From: Leifsonia sp. PS1209
GTDB taxonomy: Bacteria > Actinomycetota > Actinomycetes > Actinomycetales > Microbacteriaceae
NCBI RefSeq assembly: GCF_012317045.1
Contig: NZ_CP051154.1
Location: 2,356,001 to 2,420,000, forward strand
Length of the DNA stretch: 64,000 bases
Direction: 5' to 3'
Part shown: piece after piece, positions 7,787-14,821 of the stretch
Layout: every line of letters begins with the position of its first letter
How positions within the stretch are numbered: the first letter of the stretch is position 1
Program-made: the position numbers and the translations under genes
Notes under the pieces: generated by a model
Database searches by the model: none
Told to the model about the DNA's origin: nothing
Seen by the model: only the letters and a program-made list of their open reading frames with translations

Positions 7787-9664
7787 TCACGGGAACACCT
7801 CCCGCAGACGCCACCCGGCCTCGCTCCTGACCATCAGGAGCGAGGCCGGTTCGCTTTTCGGGGTGCGTGCGCGATCCGGTGCCACGGACACGAGCGCCGC
7901 CTCCCCCCAGCGCTGCACGAGCTCGACGGCGGCTCCGGCGTAGTCGTACCCGTCGGCGGCCGTCCCGTCCTCGATCGCCGCCCGGTCGGTCGCGGCCACC
8001 GGCGAGCCGTCCTGGACGAGCTCGTCCACACACGAGACCTGTCGCACGCGTGCTGTGAAGCACGTGTGGCGGGCCTGCAGCAGATGTGTGGCAGCGGCCA
8101 CCGGCTCGCCGGGCACGGTGGATTCCGTCTGCGCAGCGGTGGAGTTCGCTCCCCCGGCTGTCGTCGCGCCGTCGGGCTTCGCTGGTGGCGTGGGGAGGTG
8201 GGACGCGTCCAGCGAACCTTCTGACGCTGGTGCGCGAGCTGAGGGTGTTGCCCCGCTAGGCGAAGACCGGCCGTTCGACCCGGGCGTGCTGGGCGAGCCG
8301 GAGGTTTCGGCTGCGGACGGTGCACCAGTCGCGGACGATGCACCAGTCGCGGACGATGCACCGGCGCCGGCAGAGGATTCGGACGACGTGTTCTGAGCCG
8401 GACCGCCTGACAGCAGGAGGAGCGCGGCGCCGACGACGACGGCCGGGATCAGCACAATCGCGACGAGTTTCTTCCGCACCGCGAACCAGCTGCGAACACG
8501 CTCTGCGACGTGCGCGATGGGTCTGCCGTCCAGGAGAAGGTCGCTGAGCTCCGCGGCCGGTTCGAACGCCGAGACCGGGTTCAGCGCTGAGCTCGACACG
8601 GAGTGCACCATCGAGGTTCGCGGAAGCGAGGTTCGCGTCGCAGACATCCGCCCGTTCGAATCGAACGACTGACGCGGAATGGTGTCGTGCAGACGGTCCG
8701 ACGCCGCTGCGACCTGGCCAGACACAGGCTCGCGGCGGCCTGTGGGCTCAGCGTGACCATTGACCAGGCTGAGGCCCGCGTCGATCAGTTCGCCCTGCGA
8801 TCGTCGCGGCGCACCCGGTGGCTCGTCCGCCTCACCGGGTGGGAGGGCACTCGGTGCCACGGACGGTGGACGCGGCGCGTGCGGTGTTCCCGACTCCGTC
8901 AACCGCACCACACCCGGCTCGATCGTCGCCAGCACGCCCGCCAGCACCCGCTCCCACACGGCTGTAGGCGCGCGGTCGGCACCGGGGCGCGGTGGCGCGA
9001 GTGCCGCATCCACCGCATCCAGCAGCCGCCAGCCGCCCGGCGCAGGGACCGCCGCGCAGAGCTGCTGCGCCACCGCGCGATACGCGATCCGGTCCGCCAC
9101 GGCGGTCGCCTCCGTTAGCGGGCAGGCGCGGCGGAGGGCGTCGATCGCCGGGCAGCCATCGCGGCGGAAGACCACCCCGTCGAGGGCCAGGTCGCTCGCC
9201 GACCATCCGGACTCGTGCACGGCGCCGAGACCGGACGCGACCCCGATCAGGATGGTGGCCGCCTCGTCTGCGCGGATCAGGTGGCGCCGGGCAAGTAAGG
9301 CGGCAAGGGTTCCTCCTGGAGCGTGTTCCACGATGAGCCAACCCTCCGGCAGACCGCGCGCGACCTCGCCGCCCACAACCCCCACGACGTGCTCCGAGTG
9401 GGAATCGCGTCTGGCAGTGGCCTCGCGCGCTGTCGCGTCCGCAGCATCCACGCCGGTGCGGAGGCAGGCCACCACGGGATGCGCCTGCTCCGGCGCCCGG
9501 ATCAGCTGCCGAAATTCGTCCGGCTCGGCCGACAGCGTGCCGAGCACCTGCCAGCCCCTCTCCCTCGCCCGGGCGACGGCGAGGCGGGCGAGGTCGGGCG
9601 TGCGGCTCAGCAGGGGCGGGCGGGACGTGGTCGGTGCAGTCGGCATGGACCAATTCCAGAGCAT
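7787..9664 (-). CDS. Membrane-anchored pseudokinase-like protein
   Basis: A 625-residue protein with an N-terminal part resembling the C-lobe of a bacterial Ser/Thr kinase (hinge-like VEHAPGGTLAALL near residue 112; AVHESGWSASDL near 149 where an active kinase has HRDLKPxN). The catalytic His-Arg-Asp, the Asp-Phe-Gly and a glycine-rich ATP loop are not visible, so activity is unlikely. A disordered Ser/Pro region follows, then one membrane segment (about 400-420, LVAIVLIPAVVVGAALLLL), a Ser/Thr/Gly/Pro-rich outer stalk and an extracellular domain of about 100 residues with two cysteines. The ATG at 9664 is chosen for the GAGGG six nt upstream; an ATG at 9646 is the alternative. It is divergent from lipB and convergent with sucB (6 bp between stops). 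Its function is unknown; a sensor or scaffold role is a guess. Confidence 0.7.
   Translation of the reverse strand: MLWNWSMPTAPTTSRPPLLSRTPDLARLAVARARERGWQVLGTLSAEPDEFRQLIRAPEQAHPVVACLRTGVDAADATAREATARRDSHSEHVVGVVGGEVARGLPEGWLIVEHAPGGTLAALLARRHLIRADEAATILIGVASGLGAVHESGWSASDLALDGVVFRRDGCPAIDALRRACPLTEATAVADRIAYRAVAQQLCAAVPAPGGWRLLDAVDAALAPPRPGADRAPTAVWERVLAGVLATIEPGVVRLTESGTPHAPRPPSVAPSALPPGEADEPPGAPRRSQGELIDAGLSLVNGHAEPTGRREPVSGQVAAASDRLHDTIPRQSFDSNGRMSATRTSLPRTSMVHSVSSSALNPVSAFEPAAELSDLLLDGRPIAHVAERVRSWFAVRKKLVAIVLIPAVVVGAALLLLSGGPAQNTSSESSAGAGASSATGASSATGAPSAAETSGSPSTPGSNGRSSPSGATPSARAPASEGSLDASHLPTPPAKPDGATTAGGANSTAAQTESTVPGEPVAAATHLLQARHTCFTARVRQVSCVDELVQDGSPVAATDRAAIEDGTAADGYDYAGAAVELVQRWGEAALVSVAPDRARTPKSEPASLLMVRSEAGWRLREVFP
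7815..7857 (+). terminator. Terminator of sucB
   Basis: A 16-bp perfect stem (arms 7815-7830 and 7834-7849, 3-nt loop) followed by ttcgctttt. It begins 35 nt after the sucB stop but lies inside the last codons of the convergent pseudokinase-like gene. Confidence 0.8.
8313..8366 (-). repeat. 18-bp tandem repeat, 3 copies
   Basis: Three consecutive 18-bp units (8313, 8331, 8349; plus-strand gcggacgatgcaccagtc, with one mismatch in the first copy and several at the end of the third). They encode GAxSAT-like hexapeptides of the extracellular stalk of the pseudokinase-like protein. The repeat is in frame, so copy number changes would lengthen the stalk without a frameshift. Confidence 0.85.
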
Positions 9665-9744
9665 CCGGAACCCTCGCGACGCGGCGCACCCCAACCCGTG
9701 GACAACTCGCCAAACAGCCGCCCTGTGGAGAGCGCGCAAGCACA

Positions 9745-9756
9745 TAGACTTGCTGC
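9745..9756 (+). promoter_or_regulatory. -10 box, leaderless start (lipB)
   Basis: TAGACT (9745-9750), 6-nt spacer, then the GTG at 9757; no ribosome site. Confidence 0.6.
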
Positions 9757-10404
9757 GTGGTCGACTATGTCGTCACGGGGCTAAGCGCCAACTCCGTGCC
9801 GTATTTCGAGGCCCTTCAACAGCAGCGTGCCGTGCACGCCGATGTCGTTGCAGGCCGGGCGCCCGATACTGTCATCCTCCTCGAGCATCCCTCGGTGTAC
9901 ACCGCAGGGAAACGCACAGAGCCCGACGAAAGGCCGACCGACGGGACACCCGTCATCGATGTCGACCGCGGCGGGAAGATCACCTGGCACGGGCCGGGGC
10001 AGCTCGTGGGATACCCGATTCTCCGCCTTCCCGAGCCCATCGACGTCGTGGGATACGTGCGGCGGCTGGAGAGCATCCTGATCGACGTTCTTGCAGACGT
10101 CGGCGTGCACGGTGAACGTGTGCAGGGACGCTCCGGCGTATGGATCCGCGGGATCCAGCGCGACGAGAAGATCGCCGCCATCGGCATCCGCGTCGCCGAG
10201 GGCGTCACCATGCACGGGTTCGCGCTCAACTGCTCCAACGGGTTCGAGGCCTACGACGCGATCGTGGCCTGCGGCATCCGGGATGCGGGGGTCACCTCGA
10301 TCAGCCGCGTCCTCGGCCGCACGGTCACCCCGGAGGACGTCGTCCCCCTCATCCAGGCACGCTTCGACAGAGAATTCGACACAGGACTGGAGACCGTCGC
10401 GTGA
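9757..10404 (+). CDS. lipB: Octanoyltransferase LipB
   Basis: Transfers octanoate from acyl carrier protein to the lipoyl domains of E2 subunits and the glycine-cleavage H protein, the first step of lipoate biosynthesis. It has 215 residues, normal for LipB. Visible active-site elements: [13 protein letters not shown] near residues 71-83, the catalytic Lys139 in DEKIAAIG, and the nucleophile Cys172 in AIVACGI. The GTG start is set by the -10 box 6 nt upstream. The stop overlaps the lipA start (GTGA), so the two are translationally coupled and form one operon. The modification target, the E2 protein, is encoded 2 kb upstream. Confidence 0.96.
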   Translation: MVDYVVTGLSANSVPYFEALQQQRAVHADVVAGRAPDTVILLEHPSVYTAGKRTEPDERPTDGTPVIDVDRGGKITWHGPGQLVGYPILRLPEPIDVVGYVRRLESILIDVLADVGVHGERVQGRSGVWIRGIQRDEKIAAIGIRVAEGVTMHGFALNCSNGFEAYDAIVACGIRDAGVTSISRVLGRTVTPEDVVPLIQARFDREFDTGLETVA

Positions 10405-11390
10405 GCGCAGCGCCAGAGGGACGCAAGATGCTGCGCCTCGAAATCCGCAATGCAGAGACCCCCATCGAGCGCAAGCCCGAGTGGATCAAGACCAAAGCGA
10501 AGATGGGCCCCGAGTACCGCCAGCTGCAGAACCTCGTGAAGGGCGAGAACCTGCACACGGTGTGCCAGGAAGCCGGCTGCCCGAACATCTTCGAGTGCTG
10601 GGAGGACAGGGAGGCGACGTTCCTCATCGGAGGGGCCCAGTGCACCAGGCGGTGCGACTTCTGCCAGATCGACACCGGCAAGCCCGCCGACTACGACACC
10701 GACGAGCCACGCCGCGTCGCAGAGTCCGTCGCGAAGATGGACCTGCGCTACGCCACCGTCACCGGCGTCGCCCGCGACGACCTGGCCGACGAAGGCTCGT
10801 GGCTGTACGCCGAGACGATCCGCGAGATCCACCGGCAGAGCCCGGGCACGGGCGTCGAGATCCTGGTCCCGGACTTCTCCGGCAACCCCGACTACCTCGG
10901 CGAGGTCTTCTCCGCCGAGCCCGAGGTCTTCGCGCACAACGTCGAGACCGTCCCGCGCATCTTCAAGCGCATCCGGCCGGCCTTCCGTTACGAGCGCTCG
11001 CTCGACGTCATCACGCAGGGACGTGCGGCCGGGCTCATCACCAAGTCCAACCTCATCCTCGGGATGGGCGAGGAGCGCGCAGAGGTCAGCCAGGCTCTGC
11101 GCGACCTGCACGACGCGGGGACCGACATCATCACGATCACCCAGTACCTGCGGCCGAGCCCGCGGCATCTGCCGGTGGCGAGGTGGGTGCATCCGGATGA
11201 GTTCGTCGAGCTGAAAGAGGAGGCGGAGGCGATCGGGTTCCTCGGTGTGCTCGCCGGTCCCCTGGTCCGTTCGTCGTACCGCGCCGGGCGACTCTGGGCG
11301 CAGTCGATGCACGCGAAAGGCCGCGAGGTGCCGGACGAACTCCGCCATCTGGCCGACGCGTCGCTCGGGTTCGCCCAGGCCGTATCCTGA
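10401..11390 (+). CDS. lipA: Lipoyl synthase LipA
   Basis: Radical-SAM enzyme that inserts two sulfur atoms into protein-bound octanoyl groups to make lipoyl groups, the step after LipB. It has 329 residues from the GTG at 10401, which overlaps the lipB stop by 4 nt; the longer open frame upstream is an out-of-frame shadow of lipB. Both [4Fe-4S] sites are intact: the auxiliary cluster Cys55-x4-Cys60-x5-Cys66 ([12 protein letters not shown]) and the radical-SAM Cys81-x3-Cys85-x2-Cys88 (CTRRCDFC). The family's C-terminal signature RSSYRAG is also present. Confidence 0.97.
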   Translation: MSAAPEGRKMLRLEIRNAETPIERKPEWIKTKAKMGPEYRQLQNLVKGENLHTVCQEAGCPNIFECWEDREATFLIGGAQCTRRCDFCQIDTGKPADYDTDEPRRVAESVAKMDLRYATVTGVARDDLADEGSWLYAETIREIHRQSPGTGVEILVPDFSGNPDYLGEVFSAEPEVFAHNVETVPRIFKRIRPAFRYERSLDVITQGRAAGLITKSNLILGMGEERAEVSQALRDLHDAGTDIITITQYLRPSPRHLPVARWVHPDEFVELKEEAEAIGFLGVLAGPLVRSSYRAGRLWAQSMHAKGREVPDELRHLADASLGFAQAVS

Positions 11391-11426
11391 CCGCGAACAA
11401 CGTCACTGCGCGGGCGGCCGAGCCGG

Positions 11427-11439
11427 TATCCTTGTGACT
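11427..11439 (+). promoter_or_regulatory. -10 box, leaderless start (DUF4191)
   Basis: TATCCT (11427-11432), 7-nt spacer, ATG at 11440. Confidence 0.5.
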
Positions 11440-12138
11440 ATGGCACGCAAGGACAAGTCCACCAAGGAGCCCGGTCGGCTCAAGCAGATGTGGCAGGTCT
11501 TCCAGATGACCCGCCGCTACGACAAGCGGGCGGTGTTGTACATCGTGGGCGGCATCGTGGCCCCGATCATCGTCGGCGTGCTTCTGGCGATCTTCCTGTC
11601 CGACGGCAACGGCTTCACGATGGCGATGTGGATCCTCGCCGGCGTGCTCGCGGGTGTGCTGATCGGCCTGATCATCCTGGGGCGTCGCGCCGAGCGTGCT
11701 GCGTACTCGCAGATCGAGGGCCAGCCCGGCGCCGTCGGCGCCGTGCTGCGCAGCTCCCTGAAGCGCAGCTGGCGCGGCTCGGAGATGCCGGTCGCCGTCA
11801 ACGGCAAGACCCAGGATGCGATCTACCGTGCCACCGGCCGCGGTGGTGTCGTGCTCATCAGCGAAGGCCCGAAGACCCGCACCCAGCGGATGATCGACGA
11901 GGAGCGCCGCAAGGTCACCCGCGTGCTGCCGAACGTGCCCGTGACGACGATCAGCGTCGGACCGGATGCGGACGCCACCCCGCTGCACAAGATCCCGCGC
12001 GTGCTCGCCAAGATCAAGCCCACCCTGACCAAGGCCGAGGTCATGGCGATCAGCAACCGTCTCCAGTCGCTGGAGAACTCGATGCCGATCCCCAAGGGCA
12101 TCGACCCGATGAAGGTTCGCGCCCAGCGCGCTCGCTAG
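11440..12138 (+). CDS. DUF4191 membrane protein
   Basis: A 232-residue actinobacterial protein of unknown function (DUF4191), often next to lipA. It has a basic N-terminus (MARKDKSTKEPGRLKQMWQ), two adjacent membrane segments (about residues 33-53 and 60-82) and a cytosolic C-terminal domain of 150 residues with many Arg/Lys. The first three quarters contain an alternating pattern typical of a small beta domain (YRATGRGGVVLISEGP). I see no catalytic motif. It starts 49 nt after lipA but with its own leaderless-type promoter. It is followed by hairpin element A, then the convergent RDD gene. Confidence 0.85.
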   Translation: MARKDKSTKEPGRLKQMWQVFQMTRRYDKRAVLYIVGGIVAPIIVGVLLAIFLSDGNGFTMAMWILAGVLAGVLIGLIILGRRAERAAYSQIEGQPGAVGAVLRSSLKRSWRGSEMPVAVNGKTQDAIYRATGRGGVVLISEGPKTRTQRMIDEERRKVTRVLPNVPVTTISVGPDADATPLHKIPRVLAKIKPTLTKAEVMAISNRLQSLENSMPIPKGIDPMKVRAQRAR

Positions 12139-12172
12139 AGCCCGCTCGCCCGCTTACCCCGCCCCGCGCATC

Positions 12173-12236
12173 CATCGAGCTGGGACTTCTGCACCAGCCC
12201 GACCGGCGTGTCGCGTGCAGAAGTCCCGGCTCGATG
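12173..12236. repeat. Hairpin element A (ATCGAG family)
   Basis: Inverted repeat with 22-nt arms (12173-12194 and 12215-12236) that pair fully in RNA with one G-U wobble, around a 20-nt loop. The ends are CATCGAG/CTCGATG and the loop contains ACCGGCGTGTC. A second outer stem, CCCCGCC with GGCGGGG, flanks it. It lies midway between the convergent DUF4191 and RDD genes and has no T-run. It is related to element B at 38380-38441 in ends, loop core and position. It may work as a two-way terminator, but the shared loop suggests more than that. Confidence 0.8.
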
Positions 12237-12275
12237 CTTTGGGTGCGGCGGGGAGGGACGGCAGTGGCGGCGCCG

Positions 12276-12713
12276 TCAGGCCCGGATGAGGACCGTGCCG
12301 GCGATCTTGTCGTGGAAGCCGCGCTGGTCGGAATCCCAGACGAGCGCGGGGATCACGATCGCGAGCAGCAGCGTGCGGACGACGGGACGCCAGAGGCCCA
12401 CCCAGCCGCCGCGGATCGCGACAACGCGCATCCCGAACACCCGGTGGCCGATGCCGCCGCCGATGGTCGGGATGAACAGGATCTGCATGAGCACGAAGAT
12501 GCCGGTGGTGGCCCAGCCGTTCACGATCCCGTCCGTGCGGAAGAACGCGAAAGAAATCAGGTAGGCGATCGCCCAGTCGATGACGATGGCGCCGATGCGG
12601 CGGCCTGCACGCCCGACCGAGCCTCTGCCCGTCTCCGGCAATCCCAGTCGTTCACCGGGATAGCGGCTCGGCGCGATGTTGCCGGAGGCGGAGGATGGCG
12701 GGTTCTGTGGCAC
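12276..12713 (-). CDS. RDD family membrane protein
   Basis: A 145-residue RDD-family membrane protein. Family marks: Arg and Asp pairs at the start of the first segment ([19 protein letters not shown], residues about 37-55), a middle segment preceded by [15 protein letters not shown], and a C-terminal segment ending with [19 protein letters not shown], the usual RDD end motif. Function is unknown; some members move ions or protect against stress. The GTG at 12713 lies 6 nt after a TAAACT box. It is divergent from glnA, and the GlnR-type box sits 29 bp upstream of this start, over the expected -35 region, so it could respond to nitrogen too (inference). Confidence 0.87.
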   Translation of the reverse strand: MPQNPPSSASGNIAPSRYPGERLGLPETGRGSVGRAGRRIGAIVIDWAIAYLISFAFFRTDGIVNGWATTGIFVLMQILFIPTIGGGIGHRVFGMRVVAIRGGWVGLWRPVVRTLLLAIVIPALVWDSDQRGFHDKIAGTVLIRA

Positions 12714-12725
12714 CAGACGAGTTTA
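12714..12725 (-). promoter_or_regulatory. -10 box, leaderless start (RDD)
   Basis: TAAACT (12725 to 12720), 6-nt spacer, GTG at 12713. Confidence 0.6.
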
Positions 12726-12741
12726 CCGGCCACGGGTATGC

Positions 12742-12779
12742 GTAACACGCCGGAAACAATTGCGTCACTCCGGGGAAAC
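12742..12779 (+). promoter_or_regulatory. GlnR-type nitrogen control box
   Basis: Four pentamers in exact 11-bp register: GTAAC-n6-GAAAC-n6-GTCAC-n6-GAAAC. This matches the GlnR consensus known from Streptomyces and Mycobacterium (gTnAc-n6-GaAAc-n6, twice). It ends 73 bp before glnA and lies between glnA and the divergent RDD gene. Confidence 0.85.
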
Positions 12780-12852
12780 TCCTTCCCCGTACGGTGTTGT
12801 CTTGGGCTGCAGGTGCAGTCCACCACCTCAATCCATTTTGGGAGTCCTCCGC

Positions 12853-14277
12853 ATGTTCCGTGATTCTTCCGAGGTGCTCAAGTTCATCAAGGACACCGAC
12901 GTCAAGTTCCTTGATATCCGCTTCACCGATCTGCCCGGTGTGCAGCAGCACTTCAACATCCCCGCTTCGACCGTCGACGAAGAGTTCTTCTCCGTCGGTC
13001 AGCTCTTCGACGGCTCGTCCATCCGAGGCTTCGCGTCCATCCACGAATCGGACATGCAGCTCATCCCCGACGTCTCCACCGCGTACGTCGACCCTTTCCG
13101 TGCCGAGCGCACGCTCATCATGGTCTTCGACATCTACAACCCGCGCAACGGCGAGATCTACTCGAAGGACCCGCGCCAGGTCGCCAAGAAGGCCGAGAAG
13201 TACCTCGCATCGACCGGCATCGCGGACACCGCGTTCTTCGCCCCCGAGGCCGAGTTCTACATCTTCGACGACGTCCGTTACGAGGTGAACCAGCACTCGA
13301 GCTTCTACTCGGTGGACTCCGAAGAGGGAGCCTGGAACACCGGTCGTGTCGAGGAGGGCGGAAACCTCGCCAACAAGACGCCGTACAAGGGCGGATACTT
13401 CCCGGTCAGCCCGGTCGACAAGCAGGCCGACCTGCGCGACGACATCTCGCTGAAGCTGATCGACGCCGGCCTCATCCTGGAGCGCGCACACCACGAGGTG
13501 GGCACCGGCGGCCAGGCCGAGATCAACTACCGCTTCGACACGATGGTGCACGCGGCAGACGACATCCTGAAGTTCAAGTACATCGTGAAGAACACGGCTG
13601 AGCTGTGGGGCAAGGTCGCGACCTTCATGCCGAAGCCGCTGTTCGGCGACAACGGCTCCGGGATGCACACCCACCAGTCGCTGTGGAACGACGGCAAGCC
13701 GCTGTTCTACGACGAGGCGGGCTACGGCGGCCTCTCCGACATCGCACGCTGGTACATCGGCGGCCTGCTCAAGCACGCCCCGGCCGTCCTCGCGTTCACG
13801 AACCCGACGGTGAACTCGTTCCACCGCCTGGTCCCCGGCTTCGAAGCCCCGGTCAACCTGGTCTACTCGGCCGGCAACCGCTCGGCGTCGATCCGCATCC
13901 CGATCACGGGCACGAACCCGAAGGCGAAGCGCATCGAGTTCCGCGCCCCCGACGCGTCCGGCAACCCGTACCTCGCGTTCGCCGCGCAGCTCATGGCGGG
14001 CCTCGACGGCATCAAGAACCGCATCGAGCCGCACGAGCCCGTCGACAAGGACCTCTACGAACTCCCGCCCGAGGAAGCCAAGAACATCCCGCAGGTCCCC
14101 GGCACCCTCGCCGAGGTCCTGGATGCGCTCGAGGCCGACCACGACTTCCTCCTCGCAGGCGGCGTGTTCACCCCGGAGCTCATCGAGACCTGGATCGACT
14201 ACAAGCGCGAGAAGGAGATCAAGCCCCTCGCGCAGCGTCCCCACCCGTTCGAGTACGAGCTGTACTTCGGCGTCTGA
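12853..14277 (+). CDS. glnA: Glutamine synthetase type I (beta)
   Basis: Makes glutamine from glutamate, ammonia and ATP; the main nitrogen-assimilation enzyme, a cytosolic dodecamer. It has 474 residues from the ATG at 12853, preceded by GGGAGTCC; the open frame extends upstream through the promoter and is not used. Visible: GSSIRGF near residue 55, the active-site EAEFYIFD near 133, [11 protein letters not shown] near 270, NRSASIRIP near 341, and Tyr402 in KDLYELPP, the adenylylation site equivalent to E. coli Tyr397. The modifying enzyme GlnE is encoded 0.5 kb downstream. Transcription is probably controlled by GlnR (box at 12742-12779). A strong terminator follows at 14291. Confidence 0.97.
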   Translation: MFRDSSEVLKFIKDTDVKFLDIRFTDLPGVQQHFNIPASTVDEEFFSVGQLFDGSSIRGFASIHESDMQLIPDVSTAYVDPFRAERTLIMVFDIYNPRNGEIYSKDPRQVAKKAEKYLASTGIADTAFFAPEAEFYIFDDVRYEVNQHSSFYSVDSEEGAWNTGRVEEGGNLANKTPYKGGYFPVSPVDKQADLRDDISLKLIDAGLILERAHHEVGTGGQAEINYRFDTMVHAADDILKFKYIVKNTAELWGKVATFMPKPLFGDNGSGMHTHQSLWNDGKPLFYDEAGYGGLSDIARWYIGGLLKHAPAVLAFTNPTVNSFHRLVPGFEAPVNLVYSAGNRSASIRIPITGTNPKAKRIEFRAPDASGNPYLAFAAQLMAGLDGIKNRIEPHEPVDKDLYELPPEEAKNIPQVPGTLAEVLDALEADHDFLLAGGVFTPELIETWIDYKREKEIKPLAQRPHPFEYELYFGV

Positions 14278-14290
14278 CGCTCTGACGTGC

Positions 14291-14332
14291 GGAAGGCCGC
14301 ATCCCTTCGGGGGTGCGGCCTTCCGGCGTTTT
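14291..14332 (+). terminator. Terminator of glnA
   Basis: Eleven-bp stem GGAAGGCCGCA/TGCGGCCTTCC with an inner CCC-TTCG-GGG cap, followed by ggcgtttt, 13 nt after the glnA stop. The apex CCGCATCCC..TTCGGGG..TGCGG recurs in the ctaF terminator. Confidence 0.88.
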
Positions 14333-14371
14333 CGGGCGCGGGAGTGAACTGGGCGCTTCGGCCGTCCGACG

Positions 14372-14701
14372 TCACAGGCCGCCGCTGAGCGGGCACTCGA
14401 CGATGCGTTTTCCGTCGCTGACGACGATGAACGTGTCCGGCTCGACGCTCGGCGCATAGATGATGCCGCCACCGATGGTGTGGCCGCGCGCGGGCAGTCC
14501 GGTGGTGAAGCCGGGGCCGGCGCCGAAGCAGGTGTAGTTGCGACCGGCGTACTGCACCCGGGTGGGGATGGCGCTCGGCCACCAGTCCGCTGTCGCCTCG
14601 TGGACCTTCAGGAGGACGATACCGCCGGAGACGACCAGGGCTGCGACGAGGAACGCGGCGATGAAGACGACGGTTCGACGGGGCGTCCACCAGGTCTGCA
14701 C
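14372..14701 (-). CDS. Small membrane-anchored hypothetical protein
   Basis: A 109-residue protein with one N-terminal membrane segment (about residues 11-32, VVFIAAFLVAALVVSGGIVLL) and an outer domain of about 75 residues containing two cysteines (YTCFGAG near 57 and IVECPLSG near 103) that could form a disulfide. I recognise no family. The GTG at 14701 is the likely start; no clear ribosome site is seen. It is convergent with glnA beyond the glnA terminator. The 120 bp upstream hold three short hairpins. Confidence 0.6.
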   Translation of the reverse strand: MQTWWTPRRTVVFIAAFLVAALVVSGGIVLLKVHEATADWWPSAIPTRVQYAGRNYTCFGAGPGFTTGLPARGHTIGGGIIYAPSVEPDTFIVVSDGKRIVECPLSGGL

Positions 14702-14756
14702 ACCGTCACGATGCCGGTTGTTCGGCAGGAGATCCCGGACGACACGCCGTCGGGAA

Positions 14757-14812
14757 CTCCGCTCGTGCGGAGAATGCGGCCCGGGGCCGCGATATCTCCG
14801 CTTGAACGGAGA
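14757..14812. repeat. Three-hairpin cluster after glnE
   Basis: Three short perfect hairpins in 56 bp: CTCCGC-tcgt-GCGGAG (14757-14772), GCGGCC-cgg-GGCCGC (14776-14790) and TCTCCG-n6-CGGAGA (14795-14812). The outer two have the same arm sequence. The cluster starts 9 nt past the glnE stop, so it probably ends the glnA2-glnE transcript, though no T-run follows. Confidence 0.6.
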
Positions 14813-14821
14813 CGGGGGCGG

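Noticed and set aside
3219..14306. GGATGC excess explained by avoidance of GACGC (a restriction site)
   Set aside because: GACGC and GGACGCG occur freely in the same genes, for example in the pepA region near 4165 and 4228.
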